In this document: piece after piece, positions 40,559-52,750 of the stretch
How the letters are laid out: the number at the start of each line of letters is the position of its first letter
Numbering within the stretch: position 1 is the first letter of the stretch
Origin: Paraspadella gotoi
Taxonomy: Eukaryota; Chaetognatha
Direction of reading: 5' to 3'
Assembly (NCBI GenBank): GCA_051294375.1
Contig: CM119271.1
Span: 16,951,799 to 17,015,798 of the forward strand
Length of the DNA stretch: 64,000 bases
Notes under the pieces: generated by a model
What the model saw: the letters and a program-made list of their open reading frames with translations, nothing else
Told to the model about the DNA's origin: nothing
Databases searched by the model: none
Program-made: the position numbers and the translations under genes

Positions 40559-40682
40559 TCATCGTCGTCGTCGTCGTCGTCGTCATCATCGTCGTCGTCA
40601 TTTCGTCTTCATCCTTTGACGTCGTGATCCAACATCAACGTCGTTGTCATCGTCGTCGTCGTCGTCGTCATTGTCATCGTCG
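40559..40682. repeat. (GTC)n/(CAT)n trinucleotide cluster
   Basis: GTCGTCGTC runs at 40562-40580 and 40645-40668 linked by CATCATCGTC. Poly-Val or poly-Ser frames over it are artefacts. Confidence 0.8.
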
Positions 40683-40784
40683 TGTCGTTTCCAAAAATTT
40701 CAGGACCCGAAAGGGGAAAACGAGAACTGGATGAGAGTAAACAGAGAAATTAAGAGAGAGAGAGAGGGGAGAAGAGAGAGAGAT

Positions 40785-40849
<65 letters not shown>

Positions 40850-40914
40850 GGGAGAGACGACGAAAAATTGAATATTTGATAAAATCGGAACATATGGCGA
40901 TTTTCATTGAGAGC

Positions 40915-40985
<71 letters not shown>

Positions 40986-41129
40986 AGACTCGATAAGATG
41001 GGGTGTGAGACGAGTCAAACGAAAGTGGAATAAAGGGAAGGGAGGGAGGCAAACGGAATGATAAAGAGAGAGAGAGAGAGAGATGAGAGAGGAGAGAGAA
41101 GAGAGAGAGAGAGAGAGAGAAGAGAGAGA

Positions 41130-42790
41130 GAACAAAGCAAAATGAGATGGCTTGCTGAAGGGACAAGCTTTAAGAGTAATCCGCCTCCATTTTGTCAGTC
41201 GGCTTGAATAATTCAATAAATTTGGCCTCTCTTTCTCTCTCCTCTCTCTCTGCTCTCTCTCTCTCTTCAGTCATCCTCTCATCTCTCTCTCATATCTCTC
41301 TCTTCTCTCTCCTCTTTTTCTTTGCGTCCAAAACAAAAGTAAGGAGGATTAAAAAGTTTTAAAAGTTTAACTGAATATTCTTACTTATTACTTTCCAAAT
41401 ATTTAAGGATTTGGTTAAGTTAAGGTTAAGCATTAGATTTAAGGATTAGGTTAACCATTAGATTAGGATTAGGTTAAGGATTAGATTAAGGATTAGGTTA
41501 AAGATTAGTTAAGCCTTTAAAAATTTAAGGGATAAGGGGTTAAACATTAAGATTAAGATTAGGTTAGGATTAGATTAAGGATTAAGTTAAGATTAGTGTG
41601 AAGGATTTAGATTAAGGATTAAAGTTAGGATTAGTTTGAGAGAATAATAGTGATAAGGTTCGGGAATCAGGGTTATAATTAGGGGTTATATTTTATTAAA
41701 CAAATTATGGTTAATATCAACAATTAAATTTAGTTTCGGAATTAAGGTACGAAATGTGGCATTTTTAGGAAAGAGAGCCTTTTTTTCCCTTTTTCTTTCT
41801 CCCTTTTTTTTAAAGAGAAAAACTATGGAGGTTAACGGAGAAGTCAATGCCGCTTTCGGAGAAAAATGTAAGAGATGAAAAGAAGGAAAGTATAAAGGAT
41901 TGAAGAGGGGTTTAGAAGGATCGGAGTTTTTGTGGAGCAAGAAATAGTTGCAACTTGGAAGTGGGACCGAAGAACAGGAGTGGAAAATAAAGGAGAGGAT
42001 GAGAAAGGATAGTTGTGGAGCGGAAGAAGAGTTGGAAAGTGGAGCAAAGAAAAGGAGCGGAAGTAAAAAGTTAGAAAGGATGAAAAAAGGGAAAAGAAGG
42101 GGTCGTAATATAGCGCTAAAAATAGGTTGAATTTTTTCATTTTATAAATAATGAAGAATGAAACAAAAGAGATCTTAATAGAGAATAGAGAATTATACAA
42201 TTGAAACTTTACTTTAAAAAATGTTATGACACATTGATGACGGAAGCCAGGTACTCTGGAGAGTGAATTAAACGAGTCTTGATTAAAAGCTTTGCAGCTT
42301 GCAGGAACCGCGTCATCAATTATCTTTGTAATGAGTGATGGAGGCCATAAACAACCAAGTCAGGGGCAAGATAGCATTATTTTATTAAAATTAATTGTAA
42401 TTTTATATTGGTTGTTTCAAAATGAATTTCTATCATCCATAGACTCCATTAAGACATTGTCAAAAAGGAAACAGGGTAAAGCCAATAGTATAAGTAAATA
42501 GTTAATCCTTTTTAATTAAGGTTACTAAAGGAAGAAAAACTACTGCCCCTGAACAACTCATTTGCTTTTCTTTTTCTCTGTCCTCACTCTCTCTATAGCG
42601 CCTCATTGTTAGATTTATTATTTATTTCTTTCTATCTCTCTCTCCTCTCTCTGTCTCTCTCTCTCTTTGCTCGTCTCTGGCATGCTTCGTTGGTGAACTT
42701 TCTTCTCGTTTGTAAAGAATTTCTGTACAGGAAACGAGTCCGGTGGAGAAGGTGGCTTTGAGAAAAAGAGAAGCAGAGAGAGAGAAGAGA
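41130..42790. repeat. Direct duplication D1 (1.65 kb)
   Basis: From GCAAAATGAGATGGCTTGCT to GGAGAAGGTGGCTTTGAG. The same blocks recur in order at 44254-45890, including the TTAAGGATTAGG array and TGAACAACTCATTTGC-type text. Indels dominate the differences. No coding domain is seen in either copy. Confidence 0.8.
41400..41690. repeat. TTAAGGATTAGG-type dodecamer array (copy 1)
   Basis: Units GGTTAAGGATTA and GATTAAGGATTA alternate. The copy at 44515-44755 is cleaner. Confidence 0.8.
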
Positions 42791-42850
42791 AGAGAGAGGA
42801 GAATATATATATATATATATATATATATTATTTAAGTATGAGCAGAGAAG

Positions 42851-42923
<73 letters not shown>

Positions 42924-44245
42924 TAATTGAGAAAACTGCAAAGAGGATGACGACTGGGAATGTAGTAACCAGGAGAACTAATTGGGTCGTTGAAGGGAAG
43001 AGAGAGAGAGAGAGGGGAAGAGAGAAGAGAGAGGGAGAGAGGGAGAAGGGAGAGAGAGAGAGAGAGGAAGAGAGAGAGGACGCGCCAGCTAGATTAAAGT
43101 GGTTTGATTTATGAGTTGTGGTTTATCGGTTGAAGATTCAATTGGGAATTTTAACGAATTTTCGTCCGGGTTTTTTTTGGTAGGAGCGAAGACTGCTTTG
43201 TTGTCTCTCTCTCTCCTCTCTTCTCCTCTTCTCGCTCTCTCTCTCTTCCTTCTCTCTCATCATCTCTCTCTCTCTCTTCCTCTCTGTCTTTTTCGCTTCT
43301 TCCTCCCTGTTAATTATCCTTCTGCTATAATCATATACTCACCTTCCTCTTTGACGATAAGGTCCAGTCATTCTTTTATTCCCTTCATTTTCATTCGTTA
43401 CTTATTCTCCTCTCTCTTTTTGTTTCATTTGAGGTTTATTTTGATTCCTATTACTAATAGTATTACTAAATAGTAATTTGCTAATAATGTAGTATAGTAA
43501 TTAACTAATAGTATTAGTTTTTTTATTTTCTTTTATAAATCTTTCATTCCTTGTGTATTTCTTATTTTATTTATTTATTTTATTTTAAAAAAATTATCCT
43601 TTTCCTCTAACATATGATGATTTCTTCATTAAATTCAATACTTAATGCTCATTTTTTCTAAGAATTTTTTATCTTTCCAATATTTCTTCATTCGTTTATT
43701 CTTTATTCATTCAATCATTCATTCTTTTCAGTTCCTTTTTCATTACCGTCGACATTATTTGAACATTCCTCATCTCTTTTTCCCTTAGCCCGATAATTAA
43801 CCTTTTTTTGTTTATTCATTTTTAAACCTCATCTCTCCATTATCCACACTTCTCAAGATATACAAGGAAGAATATACGGGATCAAAAAAAAAAAATCAAA
43901 ATTCTCTCTCATCTTATCATTAAACGCTCTCTCTCTCTCTCTCTCCGCTCTCCTCTCTCGGCTCTCTCTGCCTTTTCATCCCTTCGAATAGGTTTTTGGA
44001 AATTTGTGTTTTATAATGTAATTGGTTTCTCATGGAATTTTCTTTCATCATCTCGACCTCCGTCTCATTCTCTCTCTCACTCATCTCGTCTCTCTCTCTC
44101 TCTCCTCTCTTCGTCTCTCCTCTCTCTCTCTCTCCTCTCCTCTCTCTCTCTCTCGTCTCTTTTCTCTCTTTTCGCTCCACTGAGCTCTTTTTTTTTTTTT
44201 GCTCTCTGCTCTCCGTCGCGACGGCGACTTTACAAACTCTCTCTC
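42790..44245. repeat. Inverted-duplicated segment, plus-orientation copy
   Basis: Starts at an (AT)n run (42804-42828) and includes TAGTAACCAGGAGAACTAATT and the TTGGTAGGAGCGAAGACTGC block. Its reverse complement is found at 47425-48810 and partly again at 46230-47290. No gene is recognised. Confidence 0.8.
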
Positions 44246-44253
44246 GAGAGAGA

Positions 44254-45890
44254 GAGAGCAAAGCAAAACTGAGAATGGCTGCTGAAGGGGGACAAGCTTT
44301 AAGAATCGCCTCCATTTTGTCAGTCGGTGAATAATTCATAAATTTGGCTCTCTTTCTCTCTCTCTCTGTCTCTCTCTCTCTCTCTCATCTCTCTCTCATC
44401 TCTCTCTCATATCTCTCTCTCTCTCTCTCTCTTTTTCTTTGCGTCCAAAAAAAAGAAGAGAATTAAAAAGTTTTTAAAAAGTTACTGAATATTCTTACTT
44501 ATTCCTTTCCAAAATATTTAAGGATTTGGTTAAAGATTAGGTTAAGCATTAGATTAAGGATTAGGTTAACCATTAGATTAAGGATTAGGTTAAGGATTAG
44601 ATTAAGGATTAGGTTAAAGATTAGGTTAAGCTTTAGATTAAGGATTAGGTTAAACATTAGATTAAGGATTAGGTTAAGGATTAGATTAAGGATTAAGTTA
44701 AGGATTAGGTGAAGGATTAGATTAAGGATTAAGTTAAGGATTAGTATTAGAGAATAATAGTGATTAAGGTTCGGAATCAGGGTTATAATTAGGGTTATAA
44801 TTTTTATAACAAATTATGGTTAAATATCACAATTAAAATTTAGTTTCGGAATTAAGGTACAGAAATGTGGCATTTTAGGAAAAGAGAGCCCTTTTTTTCC
44901 CTTTTTCTTTCTCCCTTTTTTTTAAAGAAAAAACTAATGGAGGTTAACAGGAGAAAGTCACGCCGCCTTTCGGAGAAAAATGTAAGAGATGAAAAGAAGG
45001 AAAGTATAAAGGATTGAGAGGGAGTTAGAAAGGATGAGTTGTGGAGCAAAGAATAGTTGGCACTTGGAAGTGGACCGAAGAACAGGAGTGGAAAATAAAA
45101 AGGAGAGGAGTGAGAAAGGATAAGTTGTGGAGCGGAGAAGAGTTGGAAGTGGAGCAAAGAAAAGGAGCGGAAAGTAAAAAAGTTAGAAAGGATGAAGAAA
45201 AGGGAAAAGAAGGGGTCGTAATATAGCGCTAAAAAATAGGTTGAATTTTTTCATTTTTATAAATAAATGAAGAATGAAACAAAAGAGAATCTTAAATAGA
45301 GAATAGAGAATTATACAATTGAAACTTACTTTAAAATGTTATGACACATTGATACGGAAGCCAGGTACTCTGAGAGTGAATAAACGAGTCTTGATTGAAA
45401 GCTTGCAGCTTGCAGGAACCCGCTCATCAATTATCTTTGTATGAGTGATGGAGGCCATAAACAACCAAAGTCAGGGGCAAGATAGCTTATTTATTAAATT
45501 AATTGATAATTTTATATTGGTTGTTTCAAAATGAATTTCTACACATCCATAGACTCATTAAGAAACATTGTCAAAAAGGAAACAGGGTAAAGCAATAGTA
45601 TAGTAAATAGTAAAATCCTTTTTAAATTAAGGTTACAAAAGGAGAAAAAACTACTGCCCCTGAACAAACTCATATTGCTTTCTTTTCTCTGTCTCACTCT
45701 CTCTCATGGCGCCCATTGTTTAGATTTATATTTATTTCTTTCTATCTCTCTCTCTCTCTCTGTCTCTCTCTCTCTCGCTCTCTCTGCAATGCTTCGTTGG
45801 TGAACTTTCCTCTCGTTTGTAAAGAAATTTCTGTACAGGAAACGAGTCGGTGGAGAAGGTGGCTTTGAAAAAAGAGAGAGAGAGAGAGAG
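44254..45890. repeat. Direct duplication D2
   Basis: Counterpart of 41130-42790. Confidence 0.8.
44515..44755. repeat. TTAAGGATTAGG-type dodecamer array (copy 2)
   Basis: About 18 units, mainly GGTTAAGGATTA and GATTAAGGATTA, with rare TTAAACATTAG variants. Confidence 0.85.
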
Positions 45891-46084
45891 AGACCGCGAA
45901 CTTTTGAAAAAACCGTTTAGCCTTTCGTGGAGAAAAATGGAGAAATTCTCTGGGGGGGGGTGAGAAAATGGGAAAACTAAAAAGTTGGAAAGAAGATAAA
46001 AAAGAAAAAAAAAATAATGCGTAGAAAATGATGTAAACGAGACTTTTGAGCCGTGGAGAGAGAGAGGAGAGAGAAAGAAAAGAG

Positions 46085-46130
<46 letters not shown>

Positions 46131-46142
46131 CGAGAAAAAAAA

Positions 46143-46180
<38 letters not shown>

Positions 46181-46229
46181 AGAGAGAGAGAAGAGAAGAG
46201 AGAGAGAGAGAGAGCGAGGAGAGAGAGTG

Positions 46230-46315
46230 TGAGAAGTCGCGTCGCGACGCGAGAGCAGAGAGCAAAAGAGCTCGAGTGAGAGCGAAAGAGAGAGAAAAAG
46301 AGAGAGGAGAGAGAG

Positions 46316-46369
<54 letters not shown>

Positions 46370-47290
46370 GAGGAGTGAGAGAAGAGAATGAGACGGAGCT
46401 CGAGATGGATGAAAGAGAAATTCATGAGAAACCAATTTACATTATAAAACCAATTTCCAAAAATCCGTAATTTCGAAGAGAGGCGAGAGGACAGAGAGAG
46501 AGCGAGAGAGAGAGAGGAGAGACGAGAGAGAGAGAGAGGAGAGTAGAGAGAGATGTAGAGATGAGAGTTTGTAAAAATGTTAAAACAAAAAAATAATTAT
46601 CGGGCTAAGGGAAAAGAGATGAGAATGTTAATAATGTACAGTAATGAAAAGACTGAAAAGAATGAATGATTGAATGAATATAAGAATAAACGAATGAAGA
46701 AATATATGGAAAAGTAAAAATACTTCTATAAAAATGAAGCATTTAGAGTATAAATTTAATGAAGAAATTTATCATAATGATTTAGAGGAAAAGGATAATT
46801 TTTTTTAAAATAAATAATAATAATAAATAATACACAAGGAATGAAAGATTTATTAAAAAGAAAATAAAAAAAGCTAATACTATTATAATTACTAAATTTA
46901 CTACTATTATTGAAAATTACTATTAGTAATACTATTAGTAATAGGAATCAAAATAAACCTCAAATGAAACAAAAAGAGAGAGAGAATAAGTCGAATGAAA
47001 ATGAAGGGAATAAAAGAATGACTGGAACCTTATGTCACAAGAGGAAGGTGATATATGATTAGACAAGAAGGATAATTAACAGCAGGAAGAGAAAAAAGAA
47101 GAGAGAAGAGAGAGGAGAAGAGAGAGAGAGAGGAGAGAGAGAGAGAAGAGAGAAGAGAGAGAAGAGAGAGAGAGAGAGAGACAACAAGCAGTCTCGTCTA
47201 CCAAAAAAAACCCGACGAAATTCGTAAAATTCCCAATTGAATATTCAACCGATAAACACAACTATAAATCAAACCACTTAATCTAGCTGT
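46230..47290. repeat. Inverted copy of 43090-44245 (second)
   Basis: Contains, in reverse complement, the GTCGCGACGCGAGAGCAGAG block, the ATTATCGGGCTAAGGGAAAA block and CCAAAAAAAACCCGACG. It is flanked by long (GA)n. Confidence 0.75.
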
Positions 47291-47424
47291 CCTCCCTTCT
47301 CCTCTCTCTCTTCTCTCCTCTCCTCTTTCTCTCTTCCCTCTCTCTCTCTCTCTTATTCTCTCTCTCCTTCTCTCTCTCTCTTGCTCTCAGTGACGGCGTN
47401 NNNNNNNNNNNNNNNNNNNNNNNN

Positions 47425-47498
47425 GAGAGAGAGTTTGTAAAGTCGCCGTCGCGACGGAGAGCAGAGAGCAAAAGAGCTCGAGTGGAGCGAAAAGAGAG

Positions 47499-47547
<49 letters not shown>

Positions 47548-48810
47548 AGAGAGGAGAGAGGAGAGAGAGAGAGATGAGTGAGAGAGAGAATGAGACGGAG
47601 CTCGAGATGGATGAAAGAAAATTCATGAGAAACCAATTTACATTATAAAACCAATTTCCAAAAACCTATTCGAAGGGATGAAAAGGCAGAGAGAGCGAGA
47701 GAGGAGAGCGAGAGAGAGAGAGAGAGAGAGGAAGAAGAGAGAGAGAGAGAGAGTTTTTTTACGATATTTCGATCTGAGAAGGGAAGAGAGATGTTTAAAA
47801 ATGAATAAACAAAAAGTAATTATCGGGCTAAGGGAAAAGAGATGAGAATGTTCAAATAATGTCGACGTAATGAAAAGACTGAAAAGAATGAATGATTGAA
47901 TGAATAAAGAATAAACGAATGTAAGAAATATATGGAAAGATAAAAATACTTCTTAAAAAAATGAAGCATTAGAGTATTGAATTTAATGAAGAAATCATCA
48001 TATGTTAGAGGAAAAGGATAATTTTTTTAAAATAAAATAAATAAATAAAATAAAAATACACTAAGGAATGAAAGATTTATTAAAAGAAAATAAAAAAACT
48101 TAATACTATTAGTAATTACTAATTTACTACTATTATTAGCAAATTACTATTAGTAATACTATTAGTAATAGGAATCAAAATAAACCTCAAATGAAACAAA
48201 AGAGAGAGGAGAATAAGTAACGAATGAAAATGAAGGGAATAAAAGAATGACTGGACACTTATCGTCAAGAGGAAGGTGATATATGATTATACGACAGAAG
48301 GATAATTAACAGGGAGGAAGAAGGAAAAAGAAGAGAGGAAGAGAGAGAGAGAGATGATGAGAGAGAGAGAGAGAGAGAAGCGAGAGAGAGAGAGAAGAGA
48401 GGAGAGAGAGAGACAACAAAGCAGTCTTCGTCCTACCAAAAAAAACCCGACGAAAATTCGTTAAATTCCCAATTGAATATTCAACCGATAAACCACAACT
48501 CATAAATCAAACACTTAATCTAGCTGGTTCCCGCGTCCTCTCTCTCTTCTCTCTCTCTCTCTGCTTCCCTCTCTCTCTCCTCTCTCTATCTCTCTCTCCC
48601 TTCTCTCTCTCTCTTCCCTTCAACGACCCAATTAGTTCTCCTGGTTACTACATTCCCAGTCGTCATCCTCTTTGCAGTTTTCTCAATTAGTGTCTCTCTC
48701 TCTCTTCTCTCTCCTCTCTCTCTCTCTCTTCTCTCTCTCTCTTCTCTCTCTCTCTCTCTCTTCTCTGCTCATACTTAAATAATATATATATATATATATA
48801 TATATATTCT
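47425..48810. repeat. Inverted copy of 42790-44245 (first)
   Basis: Begins right after a 25-N gap (47400-47424) and ends at an (AT)n run (48782-48806), mirroring the (AT)n that opens the plus copy. Confidence 0.8.
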
Positions 48811-48955
48811 CAAGTCGCGCCCGCCAAAAATGGCAAAAATGACAAAAATGGCAGAAAAAAGGCATCGAATGGCACCGGATGGTGGAAAGGGAAAAAAAGT
48901 CACGAAAATAAGTTTTGCGTGAAATTCGTAAAATAAGATCTTTTTTTTAAAGACG

Positions 48956-49147
48956 ATGAAAAAGAGAGAAAAAAGACAGCGTTCTATTTTTTTTTTGAGA
49001 ATGAATAGAAAAAACCCGACGTTCTGTTATCAGAAAATAAAAGAGAAGACAGCCATCAACTTCGCCCTTTATAAAGAGAATAAAAAAAAGCCAGCGTTCC
49101 ATTTCAAAGAAAGAAATAAGCCAGCATTCTCAATATTCACAAAATAA
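48956..49147 (+). repeat. Short diverged tandem repeat with an open frame
   Basis: About five units of 33-46 bases centred on GCCAGCGTTCCATTT. Read as protein they give KNPTFCYQK, KTAINFALYKE, KKPAFHFKE and KPAFSIFT, so the period is near a multiple of three. No signal peptide or domain. It may be a minisatellite with an accidental frame. Confidence 0.35.
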
Positions 49148-49350
49148 TCAAACTATGTGAAGATCGAATTTACATAACTGGTTTTATAAAAAATTTTATT
49201 AGTACTAAGTTCATTTGAAATTTGAATATAAAAAACTACAAGTATTTTAATTCCCTGTAGAAAATATATGAGTTTGTTAACTAATTCAAACTTTAAGCTT
49301 TCACCGAAGTGAGCAAGATCACTTCCAACAATTGGTCTTACCCAAAGCTC

Positions 49351-51137
49351 TCACGCCGCCGCCAAACGACCTTCCTTCAAGCAATGAAACTCACCCAAAG
49401 CCCTGACGCCGCTGTGGACGACCTCATTGGCCGTGACCAAGACTTTCCCATTGAGCTGCCACATCAACGTCGGTTTCTGGCCGCCGTGAGACAAAACGGA
49501 ACAAGTGAAAGTCGCCGCGAGGTTTTCGTGAAGAGTGGGGATCTGTGAGGTTTGTGAGAGGGTAATCTCATTTATGGCAGGGATATAATAGAATATAATA
49601 GAAGAATAGCTTTCATAGTAGGTCTTGTGAATATATATGGTAGAACTCGTAAAATGGAAATAATATTTATCATCTTTGTGATAATTTAAATACTATAAAC
49701 GAGGGCGGTCCCTCTTACCCCTACAGAAAAGCACCCTATCCTGCCATGCCTCGTTCCCTTGCCCGTGCCATGCCCTCCTCCCTTCCGTCGCCACCTTGTA
49801 CATTGTCCATGCCATGCCATGCCCCACTCACCTCTGGCGCGCAGACGGGCATACTAACGACGGCCAGTTTTACGATGAGAGTGTCGCTGCAGAGAAAATC
49901 CCCTCCATCGGCGAGAGTCACTTTGAGTATCTTAATTCCATAGACTTCCCCTCGACGCCAGAAGATGTATTTGCGTTTGTCAACCTGAAGGCGGGAAGGT
50001 CAGAGGTCAGAGGTCAGTGGTTTTTGAAATTAAAAACGGACATGTTTCGACTCATCGTTAACCTTCATCGGCGCAATAAATAAGGTTTAATGGCAACCGG
50101 AGGAATTCCTGTGATACCAGGGGCGCGTGTTATCTCACCAACTAACGTAGGGGCTGCGGAACCTCAGTGACGGCCTCCTGTCACTGGCAGGTTTACACCA
50201 GAACCGGGATCACCTGGGATTAAATTCGGGACTGACGCGGCTCAAGACAGATAGCGGTGAGACAGTCCGACTGCCTCACTCTCTTGCCTCCTTGGAAAGG
50301 CAAAGGTTGTTTAAGACCTCCATCCCTCATACAAGATAATAACATTAGAAAGAAGACATTTTAATCTTGCTACTATCTAGACTCTCTTGCTACTAATCTT
50401 GCTACTAATCTTGCTACTAATCTTGCTACTAATCTTGCTACTATCTAGACTCTCTTGCTACTAATCTTGCTACTAATCTTGCTACTATCTAGACTCTCTT
50501 GATACTAATCTTGCTACTAATCTTGCTACTAATCTTGCTACTTATCTTGCTACTATCTAGACTCTCTGGCTGTTTCGTTAATAAAATCCCATTTAAACTG
50601 TTTAAGCTTCCCGGACATAATTTCCGACGACCATTATTGTTTAATGTTTAAAGTTCAATTTTAATAACAACATCAAAGAAGTAAAAGTTTGAAGTTTGAA
50701 AAAAATAAATACCCATGTTTTTAATAAAAAAATTTGAATACAAATAAAATTTAAAATTTAAAATCAAAAATTAAATATGTTATAAAATATTCTTCTCTAA
50801 TTTAAAAAAGTGAAACTTCTGTGTTTACTGTTTTCTTCTTTAGTTGATTGACAGTCCATAGCTGTTCTCTTTTTTTCATCCACAAAATTTACGACAAAAA
50901 CTCCCCGACCGCTCCGACACGCCAAATATCTGCCAATCACAGCCAATCAGCTTTCCCCATATTCTTGTCAATCGATTTGCCCGCTGCTTGGCAAAGCAGT
51001 ATTGCTTGCTCTATTTTTTTTCCTTCCATAGAAAGCGAGAAAGAAATTTCTCAGGATCGCGTGAGATTCCATCAAAGGGAATAAGTAAAGACTGAGGCAA
51101 GACCTAAAATGACAAACTTTCTGTCTCTCTCTCTCTC

Positions 51138-51169
<32 letters not shown>

Positions 51170-51319
51170 GCTCTCTCTCTCTCTCTCACCTTGTCGCTAA
51201 AGGCGACCCCGTCCTTGGACAGAAAGATGGTTTTCGCCGAATCTTTGTCGGTCTTGATCCAAATGGCCGACATTTTGGATTCGCACTCAAAAGTCACGTC
51301 GCTACCGACCAATGCGGCT
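49351..51319 (-). CDS. Immunoglobulin-superfamily protein, two Ig-like domains, partial at 5' end
   Basis: Three minus-strand exons join in phase: 51319-51190, 49984-49832 and 49542-49351. Exons 1 and 2 make a V-type Ig domain: GSDVTFEC with the first Cys, AIWIK with the core Trp, and LADGGDFLC with the second Cys 63 residues later. Exon 3 makes a second, shorter Ig domain: TFTC, LMWQLNG and GEFHC, with 40 residues between Cys. It then ends at a TGA (49353-49351). Acceptors are CTTCCACAACAG, CCCGCCTTCAG and CAAACCTCACAG; donors are GTGAGAGAGA and GTGAGTGG. Such proteins act in adhesion, receptor or immune recognition outside the cell; no signal peptide or membrane helix was found, so the ends are open. 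A GTGAGT donor at 49394 inside exon 3 would cut domain 2 short and lead to further exons. Confidence 0.65.
49400..49600. other. Near-duplicate donor block downstream of Ig exon 3
   Basis: GCTTTGGGTGAG at 49402-49391 is echoed by GCTTTGGGTAAG at about 49348-49337 on the minus strand, each after a GGCGT(C/G)A stretch. This may be a local duplication that supplies alternative donors. Confidence 0.3.
50025..50090 (-). mobile_element. Penelope-like terminus with degenerate hammerhead
   Basis: On the minus strand: GCGCCGATGAAGGTTAACG, then GTCGAAACATGTCCGTTTTT. The GATGA, GAAAC and ATGTC elements are kept, but stem II no longer pairs well. It lies in the intron between Ig exons 1 and 2. Confidence 0.45.
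50365..50572. repeat. Minisatellite, 12-bp unit with higher-order structure
   Basis: TCTTGCTACTAA repeated about 13 times, punctuated three to four times by TCTTGCTACTATCTAGACTC, giving a composite period of about 50-90 bases. It lies in the intron between Ig exons 1 and 2. Confidence 0.85.
51119..51189. repeat. (CT)n microsatellite, (GA)n in the Ig gene sense, fused to its donor
   Basis: On the gene strand exon 1 ends GACAAG and the intron starts GTGAGAGAGAGAGAG, continuing for about 35 units with two CG interruptions. Confidence 0.85.
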
Positions 51320-51329
51320 CTGTTGTGGA

Positions 51330-51643
51330 AGGAGGGAGGGAGGGGAGGAACGAGAGAGGAAGGGAAGGAGGGAGGGAGGGGAAAGGAGGAAGAGGAGGAG
51401 GAAGAGGAAGGAGGAGAGGGAGGGAAAGGAGGAAGGAGGAGGAGAGAAGAGGAGAGGAGGGAGGGAGGGAGGAAAGGAGGAGAGAGGAAAAGGAAAGGAG
51501 AGGAGGAGGGGAAAGGAGAAGAGGAGGAGGAAGAGGAAGGGAAGAAGGGATTTAGGGGGAGAAGGAAAAAATTTTGTTATTAAACTGAGAGAGGACTCGG
51601 ATCAAAATCTGTTCAGAAAATTAGCGGGCATAAAGGGGGAGGG

Positions 51644-51674
<31 letters not shown>

Positions 51675-51679
51675 AGAGA

Positions 51680-51728
<49 letters not shown>

Positions 51729-51730
51729 GA
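51330..51730. repeat. Purine-rich GGA/GA tract
   Basis: Irregular GGGAGGAAAGG-type repeats, then (GA)n. It is the polypyrimidine tract of the Ig exon 1 acceptor when read on the minus strand. Confidence 0.8.
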
Positions 51731-51780
51731 ATTCGGGGTTAATTACGAACAACATTAGCCCTTCATCGAAGTTGACATCA

Positions 51781-51781
<1 letters not shown>

Positions 51782-51822
<41 letters not shown>

Positions 51823-51997
51823 TTATCGACTCATCTTTCATTTTGGAATAAAAAAAAACTGTTTTGTTTTGTTTTTATTTTTGTTTTTATCATCTTCGTG
51901 TGATTCCATCGTCATCGTTGTTGTTGTCGTTTTTGTTGTTGTTCGTCGTTAATTTACATTCATAAAGCATCACTCAACGTCTGTACCATCTTAGCCT

Positions 51998-52037
<40 letters not shown>

Positions 52038-52110
52038 TATCGTCCTTCTTCATCTTTCAGAAATCGACGACCACAAGAAATATAGACGACGACGACGACG
52101 ACGACGACGA
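51782..52110. repeat. Three (GTC)n/(GAC)n trinucleotide runs
   Basis: GTC at 51782-51821 and 51998-52033, and GAC at 52085-52110 (inverted). Between them is CGTTGTTGTTGTCG-type sequence. No gene. Confidence 0.8.
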
Positions 52111-52542
52111 CAGCCGTTGGCGTCTTCAACGTGGTCATGATAATAAGTTTAACATAAACAATCATCGTTCAAACTTTTAATATAAGAAAATGCTTCCAGT
52201 TGTAAAGCTCATGATGAAATCTCATTTAAAGTCTCACTGACATAAAATCCCTAAAAAAAAGATTTCTCTTTGTGGGAGATAATCTAATCTGTTACAATAT
52301 GTAAATTGAATTAAAAAAAAGTTTCCTTACAACTCAAAACTTCTGTCATTAACACGATAGGAATGTAAGGTGCAAGAGAGGAGAGGTCAGAGTTGGGTAA
52401 AAAGTCAATTTTAGTATTTTAGTATCTATTTATTATGTTCTTATACAAACGCGATTTTTTTTCCATTAAAATACAGAAAAAGATGCTTCTTTGGTCAAAA
52501 TAGTCGACAGATAAACAGTCGACAAAGTTCCTGCCCACGTAG

Positions 52543-52617
<75 letters not shown>

Positions 52618-52750
52618 GCGGATTTCCCCTCGAATTTTTCACCGGAAGTGGCGGGGCTTCGTCTGAGACGCGATCCCGAGATTCGAAGCATAAAAAATCG
52701 CCTATGGGTAATGGAAATATAATGACGATAAGAAATAAGCGGGGGAAGAG
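52111..52750. other. AT-rich sequence and a (CT)n array, no gene
   Basis: (CT)n at 52542-52616 ends in CTCTAG, a possible acceptor, but the sequence after it (CGGATTTCCCCTCGAATTTT) has an early stop in one frame and no recognisable domain. Confidence 0.4.

Noticed and set aside
49997-50016. Triple AGGTCA direct repeat with one-base spacing as a nuclear receptor site
   Set aside because: On the coding strand it is TGACCTCTGACC, part of the pyrimidine tract of the Ig exon 2 acceptor, so splicing explains it more simply.
50380-50570. CRISPR-like regular repeats
   Set aside because: Eukaryotic minisatellite with 12-bp units and no unique spacers; no cas genes.
52085-52150. Signal-peptide-like poly-Val frame upstream of the Ig gene
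   Set aside because: The Val run is a (GTC)n repeat; no donor of the required phase follows it.
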